Shown here: positions 1 through 13,187 of the stretch, piece after piece
Numbering within the stretch: the stretch's first letter is position 1
Layout of the letters: the number at the start of each line of letters is the position of its first letter
Assembly (NCBI GenBank): GCA_028023455.1
Contig: JAQFVV010001079.1
Location: 1-64,000 of the forward strand
Direction: 5' to 3'
Length of the DNA stretch: 64,000 nt
Source of the DNA: Epiperipatus broadwayi
Lineage: Eukaryota > Onychophora > Udeonychophora > Euonychophora > Peripatidae
Made by a program: the position numbers and the translations under genes
The notes under the pieces: model-generated
The model's input: only the letters and a program-made list of their open reading frames with translations
What the model was told of the DNA's origin: nothing
Databases searched by the model: none

Positions 1-3000
1 CCTTATTGGTATTTTTATATTAGGGTGACTTAATAATAACCTTAAGAACTCTTAAATGAAGTGCAGGAACTTATTTTAAAGTAAAAATATATTGTTTTAA
101 ATTGAACAAGTAACTTTATTTAATAATTAAATAAATTAATAAAATTAATTATATTTTAAATAACTGCCTAGACACAATTAGGTTAAATCTATTCTTAGTC
201 ATGTTAATTAATTGAAGGTCAAGATTAAATCTATAATCTAGTTAATAAAAAGTTAAAATTGTTAATCAATTTTAAAAATCCCTCCCCAATACTAATTAGT
301 GATTGATTAAGTAAAGTCGTATCATAAACTTTGTGATGTTTTCTGTAAGCACACACACATGTTTAATAAGAAAAAAAAATGGGAAAATAAAAATACTTCT
401 TTTTATTTCTTACTTAATAATTTTAAAGTTATTTGTTCAGCATATTTTAAGTACTTATTACTTTATCAGATAAATAATGTTTGGGTAGAAAGTTCTGAAG
501 TCATTAAGCAAATCTACTCTGCATATGTTTGTCTGTAAACCATATTTCATTAGAAACTGCCAAAAGTTGTACTGTTAAGAAAAAAATTCCAGAATGTTTT
601 CAATATGAAATCTACTGAGGACTAATAAACTGGAAAGTTATATGTGTTTATTTATGAAATTACAGAGTGTTTTGAATATGAAAATCTACTGGAGACCACT
701 AACCTAGAAGTTATATGTATGTTTATTTATCCTCAGTATTGAGATTTAATTAATTCTGAACATTTGGCTATAAAACCATTTTATAAACACCTCATTATTT
801 AACCTTTTAATTGGTTATATAAACTAATTACCAATATTAAATAATGTTGCCTTTTATATTCTGTAAAATGCCTTACTTTTAAAAGAAAAGTAATTTATAC
901 TTGGACAATTTAATAAATAAAATACAGTTATTGTTATTAGACCAGGAACTATCTTTCAAAATTATTATATTTTTAATTAAGCAAATAAATATGATAATGA
1001 GTTTTTGTAAATCTACCATGACTTTAAAATATAAAATAAAATATAGTCATTTAATTTTTTTTATCTAATTATGATAAATATATAACTGGATTGATTTTAT
1101 TAATATTTAAAAAAAACATTATGTATCTGCACTACTTTTAATACCAATAACATAATATCTTAGCATTATGATAATTTATATATTCATAATTCATTTATTG
1201 AAAGTATATTTTATTTTTCTACAAAAATAATAATATGAATTTGCTTCATGATTTAATTTTGCCAAAATATTATCTCAATATTATCATGGAACTGTTTGTT
1301 ACCTGTTTTTTATTAATTCTGCTGAACCTGTTCTGTGATACTTTTAATTTGGAAATTAAAATTATTGACAATGTTTTTTAAGAAACTCCTATTTTCAAAT
1401 GTTTGTTCATTAATTGTTTCCTCTGCATTAATAAAATTGTGCTATAGTTTGGTGGAAAGAACAACAGAATGACTCATCAATAAAAAGAGTTATTTTCATT
1501 TTATTCAAATGAAAGAACTTATAACCCTTAACTTAGTTAAACAGAGTAAAACAAGTGTAATGTATATTTACTGTTTTATGAAATTGATATATGTTTCTTA
1601 TTATTGTATTATTATAATTCTACTATTTATGCATTTTTAATTATTCTTACATATCTGCGTATTATATAGTATATTTATAATAATATGCATGATGCCAATG
1701 GATTTGATAAGAAAAATATTCAATAAAAAGGTTTTAAGTTGCAAATTATTAAAAAAAAATTGGACTATATATCCTGATATAATAAAAATATATTTCTGTG
1801 TACAGGGTAAAAGCAGCTTTCCTATATTCAATATGTGTATGAATAAAAGTGGCTGTGTTTAAAAAGTCAGTGTGCGAGTTGAGATAGCTATTAAAATTCT
1901 TAATTTCTGTTATTGCTTTGCAAATATAATGCGTTTGTTTGCATATATTTTTAGACCATGTATATGTGTTATTGTCTATGCAAGTATGTGCGCGAATTAC
2001 CTTTTCATTTATTATTACCAAATTTATGCCTTGTTTATTTATTAATTAATATGCCTTTGTTGATAGAGTTGCCATTACTGTTTTATTTCATAAGCCGCTC
2101 CATGAGAAAGAGAATGTGGATTAATTGCTTTGAATCTGTCAGGTCAAGTTACTGGTCACTTATCTATTTATAACAATCCATTTTGCCTTTAGATTTGTTA
2201 TTATTGTGTAGTTTAAGAATGTGAGAACATTTAAGGTATGAACATCTATGCAATTGATTTGCTAGCTCTACGACAATGTAATTTTAGGAATGTTAGTTTA
2301 TTATTAGTATTGAGCTCTTTTATTACTTTGCCTCTTATATGCATCTATAAATTGAAACTATATAATTATTTTTGCATAATATCTAGCTATCTTTGCAATG
2401 TCATTAGAATTATATTTTCATATTTATTTTTAAACATTGGTGGAATAGTAATTTTATCTAATTTAGTGGCCTGTTTATATGCCACATTCTGTGTATGTAA
2501 TTGTTAATAGTTAAATGAAAGCGTGAAAATTTCTTAAATAAAATAAATGTCATAATTATAATTTTATAGGAATTTAGTCAGAAGGAGATATATTTTTATT
2601 TTAAATTAGAGAAGTTGAATGTTTATATCAGCTATAGTTTGTAATATTAAAGGTACTTTCTCTTATAATTTTTTTATTGCATTAAAATATTGTTATAAGG
2701 TAAATAAATATTTTATTATATATTAAATACGTTTGTGTCTTCATTGCCATCATTACATCCATTTATTCAAAAAATCTAATTTAATAAATTTTTATTAAAT
2801 ATTATGGTATCTCAGAGCACATTTTAAATGTCACATTAAACATACTTAAATCAATTTACTTATCATCTATTTAACACCGGCATTATTGTAAAATAAATAT
2901 TATGTTGATATATTTAGATTACAAACGTAATTAATGTTGTAATGAGTAGAATAAAAGTGCCCTTTCTATCTACTGCATTATTTTATTTTTTCATTATTTG

Positions 3001-3619
3001 GTACAAGATTCATACATGGTGATATTAGAATAAGATATATAAATAGATTATATGAAAATTAAAATTCATATGAGAAGTAGTTTAAATATTTGAAGAGTGT
3101 TTTATTCCTAGCCATATGGTTATTTAAAATACTCTGATACTTAAATATTTTATATTTTCAATTTTTCATTCATTTTAGAATATAATATATAATATTTCAG
3201 AACCATAATAACAAGATAAAATATTTAATGAGAAAAAAAACATAAATGATGTTTAGTACCATATTTATTTTTTTGTATCATGTATAGACATAAACCCTGA
3301 GATGTAGATAAAGAAAAAAACCCATTATGTAGATTTAAATTTAATAAGAACCTAAGATTTCAATAAGGACTTTAGATAAGATTTTAATAACAAACTGAGA
3401 TTTTAGTATTTGTGTTTATATCAAATTATACTTTTGTCTATAAGAGGAATCATACTCTGCGGTGTATCAAGATTCATAGTCATTATAGTGCTGGCCAGTG
3501 TGATCTCTCCATGTTTGAGGATTGCAATATATATATATTGCAAGAAAATCAAGCCATATATCACATGACCTAATTTAATAAGCTTGTACTACAAATGTTA
3601 TATAATGAGCTATATATAT
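1..3619. other. AT-rich noncoding stretch
   Basis: Very AT-rich sequence with stops in all frames. The few open frames of 60-90 codons (for example 1749-2021 on the minus strand and 2238-2507 on the plus strand) have low-complexity Ile/Leu/Tyr/Phe composition expected by chance and no recognisable domain. Apart from a short tandem duplication at 589-730 and a TA palindrome near 3527-3542, I see no structured element. Confidence 0.7.
589..730. repeat. two-unit diverged tandem duplication, about 73 bp period
   Basis: The sequence from about 589 to 655 is repeated with substitutions at about 662 to 730. Both units carry AGARTGTTTT, AATATGAAA, ATCTACTG and a closing TTATATGTRT plus GTTTATTTAT. 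It is an old local duplication with no coding content. Confidence 0.6.
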
Positions 3620-6600
3620 TGTACCGGTCAGAATTGTATGTTCATCTAACAAGAATTAGGATCTAAGCAACAGTACCTAGAGTTCAATCATATACGAGAT
3701 ACACAGGTCAGGGATACTCATGAACTCCGCCCTATTGCCCACCTCCCAAATCTATCACATTACAAACAACACTTCTGATGATAGCAACCTACTTTCCAAT
3801 TATCTCCGGCCCAGAGGGTTCAGCAGAGACACAAGAGATTTAAGCTTAACTAAATGATAATGCAAAGTAATAAGAGATGTGTACGCATGAACCAATAAAA
3901 TCTCCAAAAGATAGGTTATTAAATATAAATTTATTTAACATGAAATTAATATTAGAAATCGATTTATATGTGAACAGCTAGATATAGAGATTTACAATGA
4001 CTTAGAACCTTGATTATACAAAGAATACCTGATCTAGGTTTCACTTATGGTCACCTATGCATTCCATACTAACCTTAATGGTATAACAGGGTTTGATGGA
4101 TATGCATTACTAAACATACGTGGTAAGAAATTTATTATATGAACCGATGCGGCTTAATATGCTAATATAATTTAATGGGTTTCTATTATTCATGCTATGA
4201 CATCCTTCAATCATTACATTTTAAACAATAAATGATCTAGCGAGCTTGGATTACATCTGGATTTTATTAAGAGTTACATTAACCATAAATCAGTTATTTT
4301 GGGACATTATGAGATGATTCATCATTTATTATTTACGAAGAGAATGAGGAAAAACATAATTATTTTAACATGGTCATATGACTTGGCATTTATAGTTTTA
4401 TTAATAATCAATGATTAACGTGTTTAATAGCGGTTAACAAAGGGTGGATAGCGCTAATAGGCGATAACGTGTATAAAAGGGCAAATTTAATCTATTGTAC
4501 AATGAGAACTTTGGGAAGGCTTAGGAGAATCACATCATTACGGCTTACAGACATTTAAAGTGTATGAGGGAGTGTGAACGATAACGTGCAGACCAAATAA
4601 TAACGCTTGAGAGGACGAGAAGCTTCATCAACTTGACAACGAAAAATATAGGCTTATCCGCACTTGTGATGGATAGCATCCAAAGTGGTTGGCAAGATAC
4701 CATGGTTCCGATTTGTCAAATGTTAACCCATAGCAGCGCTTACCGAACCAACACAATCTGTGAGAATCGGGACCTCCACACTCCACCGAGAATTGTGCTA
4801 TATGGATTCCAAAAATGAGAGAGAGTATGATAAAGCAACTTTTGATTTGTGAACATTATCATCGGGACACATGGCGAAGGCTTTCAGGTTTGTCTTAACC
4901 CTGATTTATATGGCCTTAAATGGTAATCAAGCCTAGCATAATGAAATAATTATATCCAAGCGATTCCAAAAAGGGGGCATACAATTTACTTAAAGAACTT
5001 ATTTGATATATTAATAATAGAATATATAAAACAAAATTAAGAATCCCTTCGTTAAATGCATGTTAATCCGCCTGAGAAATAAGTTACTTAAATCATCGTT
5101 AGATGGCGGGCTACTTATCAAATGAATCATCATTTAGAAATACATATCTGAATTAGATTTATTTATTACTTAATTTCTATAATACTAATCAATAGCGTGA
5201 AATAATAGTACATAATATATTTAAATCTTGTCGAATGGCATAATATTAATTAATAAAACACAATTTAGGAGTACTTCTCAATCGGGCGAATTTTATAGCA
5301 TGGTAAGAAGACTTACGTTTACGGTTAAATATTCCTTAATTGCGGAATAGCAAAAATACAATAGGATTGATTCGTCAGATTGAGTTATTAGCATATTAAA
5401 TTTGGTATGATTTGCACAATATTAAATAACGAAAAACTGCTGCATTTAAAATAAAAATACAATAAGAGTGAAAACCTAGTATTCAAGTTTAGAGAGTAAA
5501 ATACAATTTAAATATAAAAGCAATAAGAAATCAAAAAGAGGTCATTATTTAAGCATTTAATCAGTGTAGCATCACTGATGGAAAAACAAGCAATTACATT
5601 TTTACATTACAAAGAGTACAAAACTAGAAATGTTTAATAAGACATACATTAGGCGGTTGGAATTAATCTTATCGAAGGCTGAAATTTACATTTTATAGTT
5701 AAAAGGATTATTAAAATGAAATCATTAGAGTTCAGTTTTGCGGCAGGGAATTTACCTTTCTTTCCGATGACTTTACAGCCGTGTGCACATGTGTTGGTTC
5801 CATGTTTGACGAAATCTAGTTAATTTAGCAATATTTTGACGAAATTATCATTTCAGTCCGTTCTTTATATAGCATACAATTCATTCTTGTAGTATTTTGG
5901 ATACGATGGCTTACGAGTATTTTGGCATTGGATAGATCTTGGAAGGACCGGGGAAGCAAATCTAAATACTACTCACTCATCATTTTGCAGTTCTGATTGA
6001 CGTAACTTCCCCCAGCAACAGGGTTAGAAATTAATATGTAGAGCTCTTTTGGTTAGGAAATGCGGTGGTATTTATAATCGTTTGTTACTGCCTTTGAGTA
6101 ATCCCTGGATGTGTTAACGGTTACAATGATACAGCAAATTTTGAAATACAAACGAGATTAAGTTTGAGAGAGTTGGTCTTAATCTATTTTAGGATGAAAA
6201 TAGACCTGCAGAATAAATGTTAAGTAACATGAAATTTAAATAAAACTGTATCAGAATGAAACAGATTCCTTCGGAATTTAAAATACGGTAAGTCTTTTAT
6301 TTAATACACTCGCATTACACTCTCGAACTTTCTCTCTATTAGAATATATATTAATAAAAATATACATAGTATAACGCTTTTAATTATTAAGTTTTATCTG
6401 TTACACACACATATGCATGATTGTTTACCATAATAGAAATATATAATTTATATGCATATTAACCTTAGATGAGTAGAAGTTTATAGAGACATAAACAATC
6501 ACGCACATTGGTATACCTTCACTCCTTAGTGGTTTATAATTAAATGATTAGGTTTGAACCCATGTTTGCAGGTCTCAAACATCACCAAAAAGTGAAGCCA

Positions 6601-6628
6601 AATGTGTGCAACAGATTTGAGTGCTTCA
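3620..6628 (+). mobile_element. solo long LTR related to the 44.3-55.5 kb element
   Basis: This 3.0-kb block is less AT-biased than its surroundings. It starts TGTACCGGTCA, matching the left LTR start TGTAACGGTCA at 44311, and ends GCTTCA, matching GTTTCA at 48228. Internal landmarks recur in the same order: a TTTCAC...GTCACC motif near 4040, a motif around TTTACC at about 5750, and an ACACACACATATGCATGATTG stretch near 6402 that matches the left LTR near 48063. TGAAGC at 6593-6598 pairs with GCTTCA at 6623-6628, like the terminal hairpin of the larger element. ATAT precedes and follows it, but the TA tract makes the target duplication ambiguous. No coding domain is seen. The alternative is an unrelated repeat with similar ends. 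Confidence 0.55.
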
Positions 6629-9018
6629 ATATATATATATTAAATTAAATATTTTCCATGGTTGTTATTCCATTAAAGAACAGATACAAGGAAATTTATC
6701 TATGTAAACATAGATAACCTTTGCATTTGATATTGGCAGAAATCTATCAATTACTATTAACACAAGCTCCATTATCTATAATAGCTCTTTTATTGGGGTT
6801 TATTGTTGAAGTAAAATGAGATCCTTTTTTATTTCCAACCAAATTATTAAATGGACTTAACCTAAAATGATATTTCATATACATATGAAAATGAAAAACA
6901 ATAGCTTCTTTCTTCAAACACATATATGTATAGGTAAATAAGATTATACGTAATTAAGCAAAAAATAACAAAAACTTCTGATGAGTTATATATGTAAATA
7001 AACTATTCCAAAGATAGTTGATATCATCTGTCTTCTTATATATGCTTATTTTATTTATGTAATTTTAAATAAGAGAGTGAGTGTGAAATATTGGTTGTAT
7101 ATATTTATAGACTAAATGATAAATATCACATTTTAATATTCAGAGCTTCTGTTTAAATACTTTTCAAGTATTTAATGAAATCCCAGTTTAAATATTTGTA
7201 AATAAATACCTCCTGATTTTTTAAGTTTTATAAAGCAGAATTTAATAAGTGGTTTCCAAACACCAAGGGTTATAATATTAGGCAGAATTATAATGTTATT
7301 TTAAATTGTCATGAAAATAACTTTTTTCAATTTTTTTTTTTTTTTTTTTTAACTTTTCCTCTGTGTATGTGTTTTCTCAATCAAATATCTTTTTTACTCA
7401 CACATGTATTAACAAACATTTTAGACATACTAGTTTTCTATTTAATTATTTATTTATATTACTTTAGTGATTGATAATAGGACAGCTGGATTTACTGATA
7501 TACATTTTCCACCTTTACATAGTCTTTTGTATAAACTATTTTTATTTTTCAGCATTTCACCTTTAGATTTAGAATTCCTTACAATGTACTATGGATTTAA
7601 AAAATTATTCTGATGTTAAACTGTTTGCAGATTTTCTTTATTTTGACACCAATCACTGTTATGCAAAAGTTTTTCTTTTGAAGTTTATTCTTATGCTATC
7701 ATCTTTTAACAAAGTTTATTTTGTATATTTTTTAATGTCAATAGCTTCTGAACAAACTGTCAAAATTATAATTTCACATTTTGAAGTTCTGTCATTATTG
7801 GATATATAGTCTAAGTACATGTAAATTTTATGTAAATTAATAGTGTTGATTTTGCCATGAAAGGGGTTTGTCACAAGAATGGTTAAGAATACTTCCTTTT
7901 TTTCTTGTTCTAAATATATTGTAAATTAGTTTGAAGATACTGATGTTGGTCCAGCAAATGCTTTATTAGGTGATCTGGTTGTGAAAATGGAATAGAAGTA
8001 TTGCTCAGATTTCATGTTAGTCCATATAAATGAATAATTAAAATGGATCAATTTACCAGCAGTGACTAATTTGTTATAAGAATTTCATGTTGTATTAAAA
8101 GTATTTTGTCATTATGTACAGTAATAACTGTTTCATTATATTACCTATAGAGCACAGTTCTAATTTGAAAGCTATTATCCTTAATCAATGCTGCATCTTG
8201 GAGTATTTTATGAATAAACTTTCAAATATAATGTGCTGGTATGTCAGTACATTCTAACTTTCATGTTCCTAATTAATTTCTCAAAGTGATTAAAATCCCT
8301 CACAAATAATTGAAATTTGTATGCCAAAGGATTAAAAATTCCAAAAAGAAATTTTGATACATTTTGACATGATTAATTGTAAAATAGTATTTATGGATTT
8401 AAATTAGACCATAGAAATGTGGAATTTTGCTAAGTTGTGTTATTTATTAATCAGCAGGGTATCCTGTAGTTTGTATTATATTTTTGTTATCTTTCTATTT
8501 TGAACTCCTCTGAGGAGCTCTCTTATTTTGTCACCATAATCAGTAGTATCAATTACAACTTGACAGGGAGATTGATTACAAATTTTACTGATTTGAGAGA
8601 TTTAATAGTTTTTTGTCAGCATAGATAATATACATTTTGGGTGACTATTGTTTGTCAGATGATTTTATAATCTCCAGCATAATCTGCTGCTTTTTCTAAA
8701 GGCAATTTTTGAACGAAGTCCTAGATTGATGCCATTCTATTAATTTTTGAAAATGTATTAATTTTTTTTTCAAATTTCACTTTTGATGATTTCGTGACAT
8801 ATTGATGGATTATAATATTTGTTAAATTTATTGACTTGATTATGTATAGTTAATATTCAAATTTCATAATTTACTAACTTCAATAAAAAACTCATTCATT
8901 GCTTTATTTAAATATGCAACAAACTATGTCTTTTGACATTATGACTTTTGTGTGTGTGTGTATATATATATGAGAGTATGTATAATAATGATTTAATTAG
9001 AAGAGATTTGAAAACAGT
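6629..9018. other. AT-rich noncoding stretch
   Basis: No gene or element is recognised. It holds a poly-T tract near 7329-7350 and a (TG)n(TA)n microsatellite near 8949-8970. The 72-codon open frame at 7591-7809 is Phe/Leu/Ile-rich with no domain and is not supported as a gene. Confidence 0.65.
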
Positions 9019-9088
9019 CTTTCAAGATCCCTTTAGTCATCCGCACCATCCTCTAGGATGGAGTGAATGTCTAAAGGGATCATGAAAG
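9019..9088. repeat. near-perfect 34-bp inverted repeat (hairpin)
   Basis: The arms at 9019-9052 and 9055-9088 are separated by only 2 bp. The outer arm CTTTCAAGATCCCTTTAG pairs with CTAAAGGGATCATGAAAG with one mismatch, and the inner CCATCCT pairs with AGGATGG exactly; a few mismatches lie between. The hairpin is more GC-rich than its surroundings, which suggests an inserted element end or a structured RNA rather than random sequence. It is followed by TTTGGGTTTAAACCCC. Confidence 0.7.
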
Positions 9089-10436
9089 TTTGGGTTTAAA
9101 CCCCCTGTAATCACATCTAGTTTTAAGTATATAGACAATAATTGGAAAATGGTGTAAAATTATTTTCTATTTATTCAACATTTTTTGAAGTGATAGACAA
9201 AGTTGAAAGAGTAAAAAAAAAGACAGCAGTGTTGATCCTATGATTTCTGGTGCTAATGATGATTATAATGATGAAAAATAATTGTTAAGCATTTCAGTTA
9301 TGTTTTATTTAATTATAAATTAATTAATTAATTTCTTTTAAACCATGATTTCAATTTTTGCATTAGATTTTAATTTAAAATAGAAAAATAAAATTCACAT
9401 TTTTACATTTTTTTTTCCACCTAAGCAATTGTATAGGTAAAACAAAAAATAAAACCGTATAAAGTTTCATTCTAGCTATAGAAACAGCAGCAGAAAAAAA
9501 AGAATTCTATATACACAAATCACAAAATGACAATGAAAACTTAAGTTCTGTTCAATAATAAAGAGTATTGATTTACTTTTAAGATATTTTTTCCATAAGA
9601 AAAGTAAATAGAAAATCAGAAGAATCCACAAATGAATCTTTTCCAGGTGGACGAACTTATTATATAACTGAAATTATTTATATAACTGAAATGAAATGCT
9701 TTGATTTTTCTTTGATTCCTTAAAAAGCAACTGAATAATGGAAATTCTTATCATCCACTCATTACCTTATGGTCATTTCATATGTTATTATTATGTGATT
9801 ATTTATTTAGTGAATGGATATGTGTACTGCTTAGCAATGTGCATCATCCAGTTGGTGAGATTTCTGGCTTTTTATTTCTGATTACCTTGAAGTTCAAGAA
9901 AGTCTATATATCACTGTTAGCAGATTGACTAATTATTAAAGAATCTTTCAATAATTTATAAGAAATTACTTTTCACTTTTTGCTTTCTATGGTACCTGAA
10001 ATTCCTGAAATTCTTTAATTTCTTTTTGTAACTTTGAACTTAACATTAATTTGGAACGTAACATAACATAAACAAAAACACTAGAGAAAGATAAAAATTA
10101 AATAAATAAATGGTATAAATCACTTTAAATATTCTATTATAAGTAGATAATCTGCTAAAATCAACTGTGCATTTCCTAGAAAATCATGTGATAACTATAT
10201 TCCACTACAATTAATAATGATTATGAATAAAACTATTGAAAAGATTTTTGTAGAAATTATATATTATTAATGTTTATTTGTTTTGCTATATAAATATATT
10301 GTAAGGGTAGCTTACAATCCTATCAAGACCAGCCTTTATTTATCCACACTACCAAATCAAACCCATTTAAAACATAACTTATCTAATAGGTGGTTGAATA
10401 TGCACTATCATTCTTTTTGTGTAAACATATATATAT

Positions 10437-10500
10437 ATATATATTGCGACTAATGTTTGCTTTATTAAGCATCAAATTAAACAAATATTACAATGAACTA
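10437..10500 (-). repeat. third, diverged copy of a TA-tract-embedded short repeat
   Basis: Read on the minus strand, this segment resembles the short repeats at 44186-44234 and 61314-61374, which share AAATGCAACAAAGC followed by a CTAA-containing segment. Like them it directly abuts a (TA)n tract. The match here is weaker, with several substitutions and a small insertion. Confidence 0.35.
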
Positions 10501-11010
10501 ATTTCCATTGTTTAATGAGAAATAAAAACATAGTTAAAGAAATCCAGTATATATATTAACCAATAATGAGTTATTTATCAATGTGTTGTATTTCATGAAT
10601 AAAGACTGAGATTTAGTAAACACAGTGATGACCTAATGTCAAGCCAATCTCTAGGCAACCAAGTATGGAAAATAAAAGTAGAATTCTATTACATAATTTC
10701 ATTTTTTAACTGCAACCAATATAATACAAGCAACAATAGACAATCACATCAATGGAAAAGAAAATGGAATTGCTAGTGTACTAAATGCCAGAAATCAAGC
10801 AAAGAATAAAAGCAAACCCAGTTCATTTCTGTTGTCTTTTGTTATTTTTCAAATGATGCAATAACTGCACAAAGCCAACCTTCGAATATTAAATGTTCGA
10901 ATCCAAGAAAAGATGGGTAACTCATTTGAATATTTCAGATTATCCATATAATTTTTGTAGCACAAAATTATAAGAAACTATAACTGATGTTAAACAGAGA
11001 AAGATTGAAA

Positions 11011-11126
11011 AATTTGTGTTGTTTGACAAAAGAACTGAACTGATTTTAAATTGATATTTGAAAATAAAAATTTGTGCTGTGTGACAAAAGAACTGAACTG
11101 ATTTTAAATTGATATTTAAAAATAAA
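11011..11126. repeat. two-copy tandem repeat, 58-bp period
   Basis: The unit at 11011-11068 is repeated at 11069-11126 with only a few substitutions. Both contain GACAAAAGAACTGAACTG and TTAAATTGATATTT. The high identity implies a recent local duplication. There is no coding content. Confidence 0.85.
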
Positions 11127-12982
11127 AACTGCAGTATTATTCAAACATGGAGAATAAAGAAATAAAACATTGCCTGCATATATATAAATGATGAAGTAAC
11201 TTTTTTTCGTATAAGCCATTAACCAAATAGTAAATTAAGAAAAAGTAATTTTTTTATGAACTGCTATACAATGCATTCTGGATAAATTAACATTACCATA
11301 GGATAGGAGTGCTACAGTCCTATCATAGAAATATGATGATTTCATCTACTTGCCTATATAATGCCTAAAGAAACATCAAATGTCCTTACAATAAATGTCT
11401 AAATAGATCTAGAAGGATAGAGACTGCAGAAAGTAGAAACAACATTGTTTCAAGTTCATTGCCAAGTAATTTTAGCAAATGATAATTGACTTACTGAAGA
11501 AAGATGATCTGAAAAGAAATAGACTGTATCCATAAAAGACATTGTTGCCAAACTCATGGACATTAACCAAGATAAAATAATGAAAATTTAAATTTATTAT
11601 GTATTATTTTATATATATATATTTGTAAAAATTCTAGTTTAGTTCTATCTTCATAGTTGTAAACTTAAAAGTGTTTATAACTTGGAAGAGTCCATTATGA
11701 CTGAAAGCAACAAAATGAACACGGAAAGTTATTAAGTTAGCCGAAATATTTTTTTTGTATGTTAAATAAAGTTTACTGACTTGAGGTATGATCATCACCA
11801 CAATGATATGGAATGAGGAAATATTTTTTATACTATTCCATATTAAACACATACACTACTATAGGACAGAGCTTGTGCTATTTTTTTATTGTTAACTAAC
11901 AATTGTTTACCTTTATTTTTGCGGTATGAATAACTAATTTGCCTGCATGGATGCTCTTTCCTACCAACTTTAGGGAATTGTACATAGTGGGGAAGTCTCC
12001 AAAGAAGATGGAACATCAATAAATGGAATTAGACAATGAGGCTATTATGGATATATTTGTATAATATTATAAATTTGTTAGTCGGCTTTACAATCAATTT
12101 AATAAAATATTTTTTTAAATTTGCTTTGTAAATAATTAGTGCCATGTTGTGTACTTCTACCATGGGTAAGAGTTGGAATAGTGAATACATTTATTCATTG
12201 ATATGGTAGAAATACAACCTTGACACATACAATTACAATCTTTTTATCATGTTAAAAAGTTTTGAATTTTTATGAAAACAATATCTCAACAAACAAAATA
12301 TTTATGAATGCATACAATTTACTATGATCAAACATCAGATCTTTACATGTTCTAGATAATAAATACATATTCTATACAGAAAATGCACAATTAATATTCT
12401 AGAACATGCATTATTTCAGTTCATGTTCTTTATTTGCAAATCTCAATTATGAATGTAAACAAATAATGTGTTACAAACCAGAAAAAAATACAATCCTCAT
12501 TACTATTGACTTACATTGAAATATTTATTATAAATTGATTAAAATAATTATTTTTACATTAAAATATGAATTAACAAAAAGTTAAGGCTATTCCCCTCAT
12601 TTTAGCACTTTAATTATTCCAAACGTTTTTATATAGAGTGCTATTTGTGCATCTGTTATTTATATATCTATGGCCTAAATTATTCATAATTATATAAAAA
12701 AATATTGAATGAAAACCAAAAAAAAAAAATTAATAAAAAATATATATTCTAACATCTTAATGTTTTAGTTTACAAATTATATTTATTATGTACAGATATT
12801 TATTTAAAAGTAATATTCCATGTACTTTTAACATGTATTAATAGTATCTATATGCATCTACTATGTGTTAAAATGCATATTATGCTCGAATTCATTGCTA
12901 AAAGTGAATACCAGTATCCACACCATAGATTTAATTAAAGTAGGTATCAGATGATTACTATAATTAGATATTAAGCTGAAAT

Positions 12983-13187
12983 GCTGCAAACCTCTTGCAC
13001 TTATTCTTATCTAACAGCCAATCAGATGTTATGATGGCTGGATCAAACCAAAAACACAAGACAGGTTAAGAAGAGGGTGGACTGCCCTTTTCTTGTAAAA
13101 TTCTCTGCGTTGTGTTTATGGTTTGATCCAGCCATCATAACTTCTGATTGGCTGTTAGATAAGAATAAGTGTGAGAGTTTTGCAGCC
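12983..13187. repeat. foldback element with about 68-bp arms
   Basis: The left arm (12983-13050) and right arm (13119-13187) are inverted copies sharing TTATTCTTATCTAACAGCCA, the run ATCAGAxGTTATGATGG, and CTGGATCAAACCA. Pairing continues imperfectly into the loop through an AAACACAA/TTGTGTTT segment. The outer edges diverge and no clear target duplication is seen. Both arms carry the CCAAT-like AGCCAATCAGA. It looks like a foldback MITE or an inverted pair of short repeats. Confidence 0.75.

Larger units (their letters stand above)
9089..12982. other. AT-rich noncoding stretch
   Basis: Noncoding sequence with a (TA)n tract at 10425-10443, a two-copy tandem repeat at 11011-11126 and a short TA tract near 11611-11621. 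The 72-codon minus-strand open frame at 11634-11852 has no recognisable domain and is judged spurious. Confidence 0.65.

Noticed and set aside
6549-6565. GGTTTGAACCC as a tRNA or SINE B box
   Set aside because: No A box at a suitable distance and no cloverleaf; it lies inside the solo LTR.
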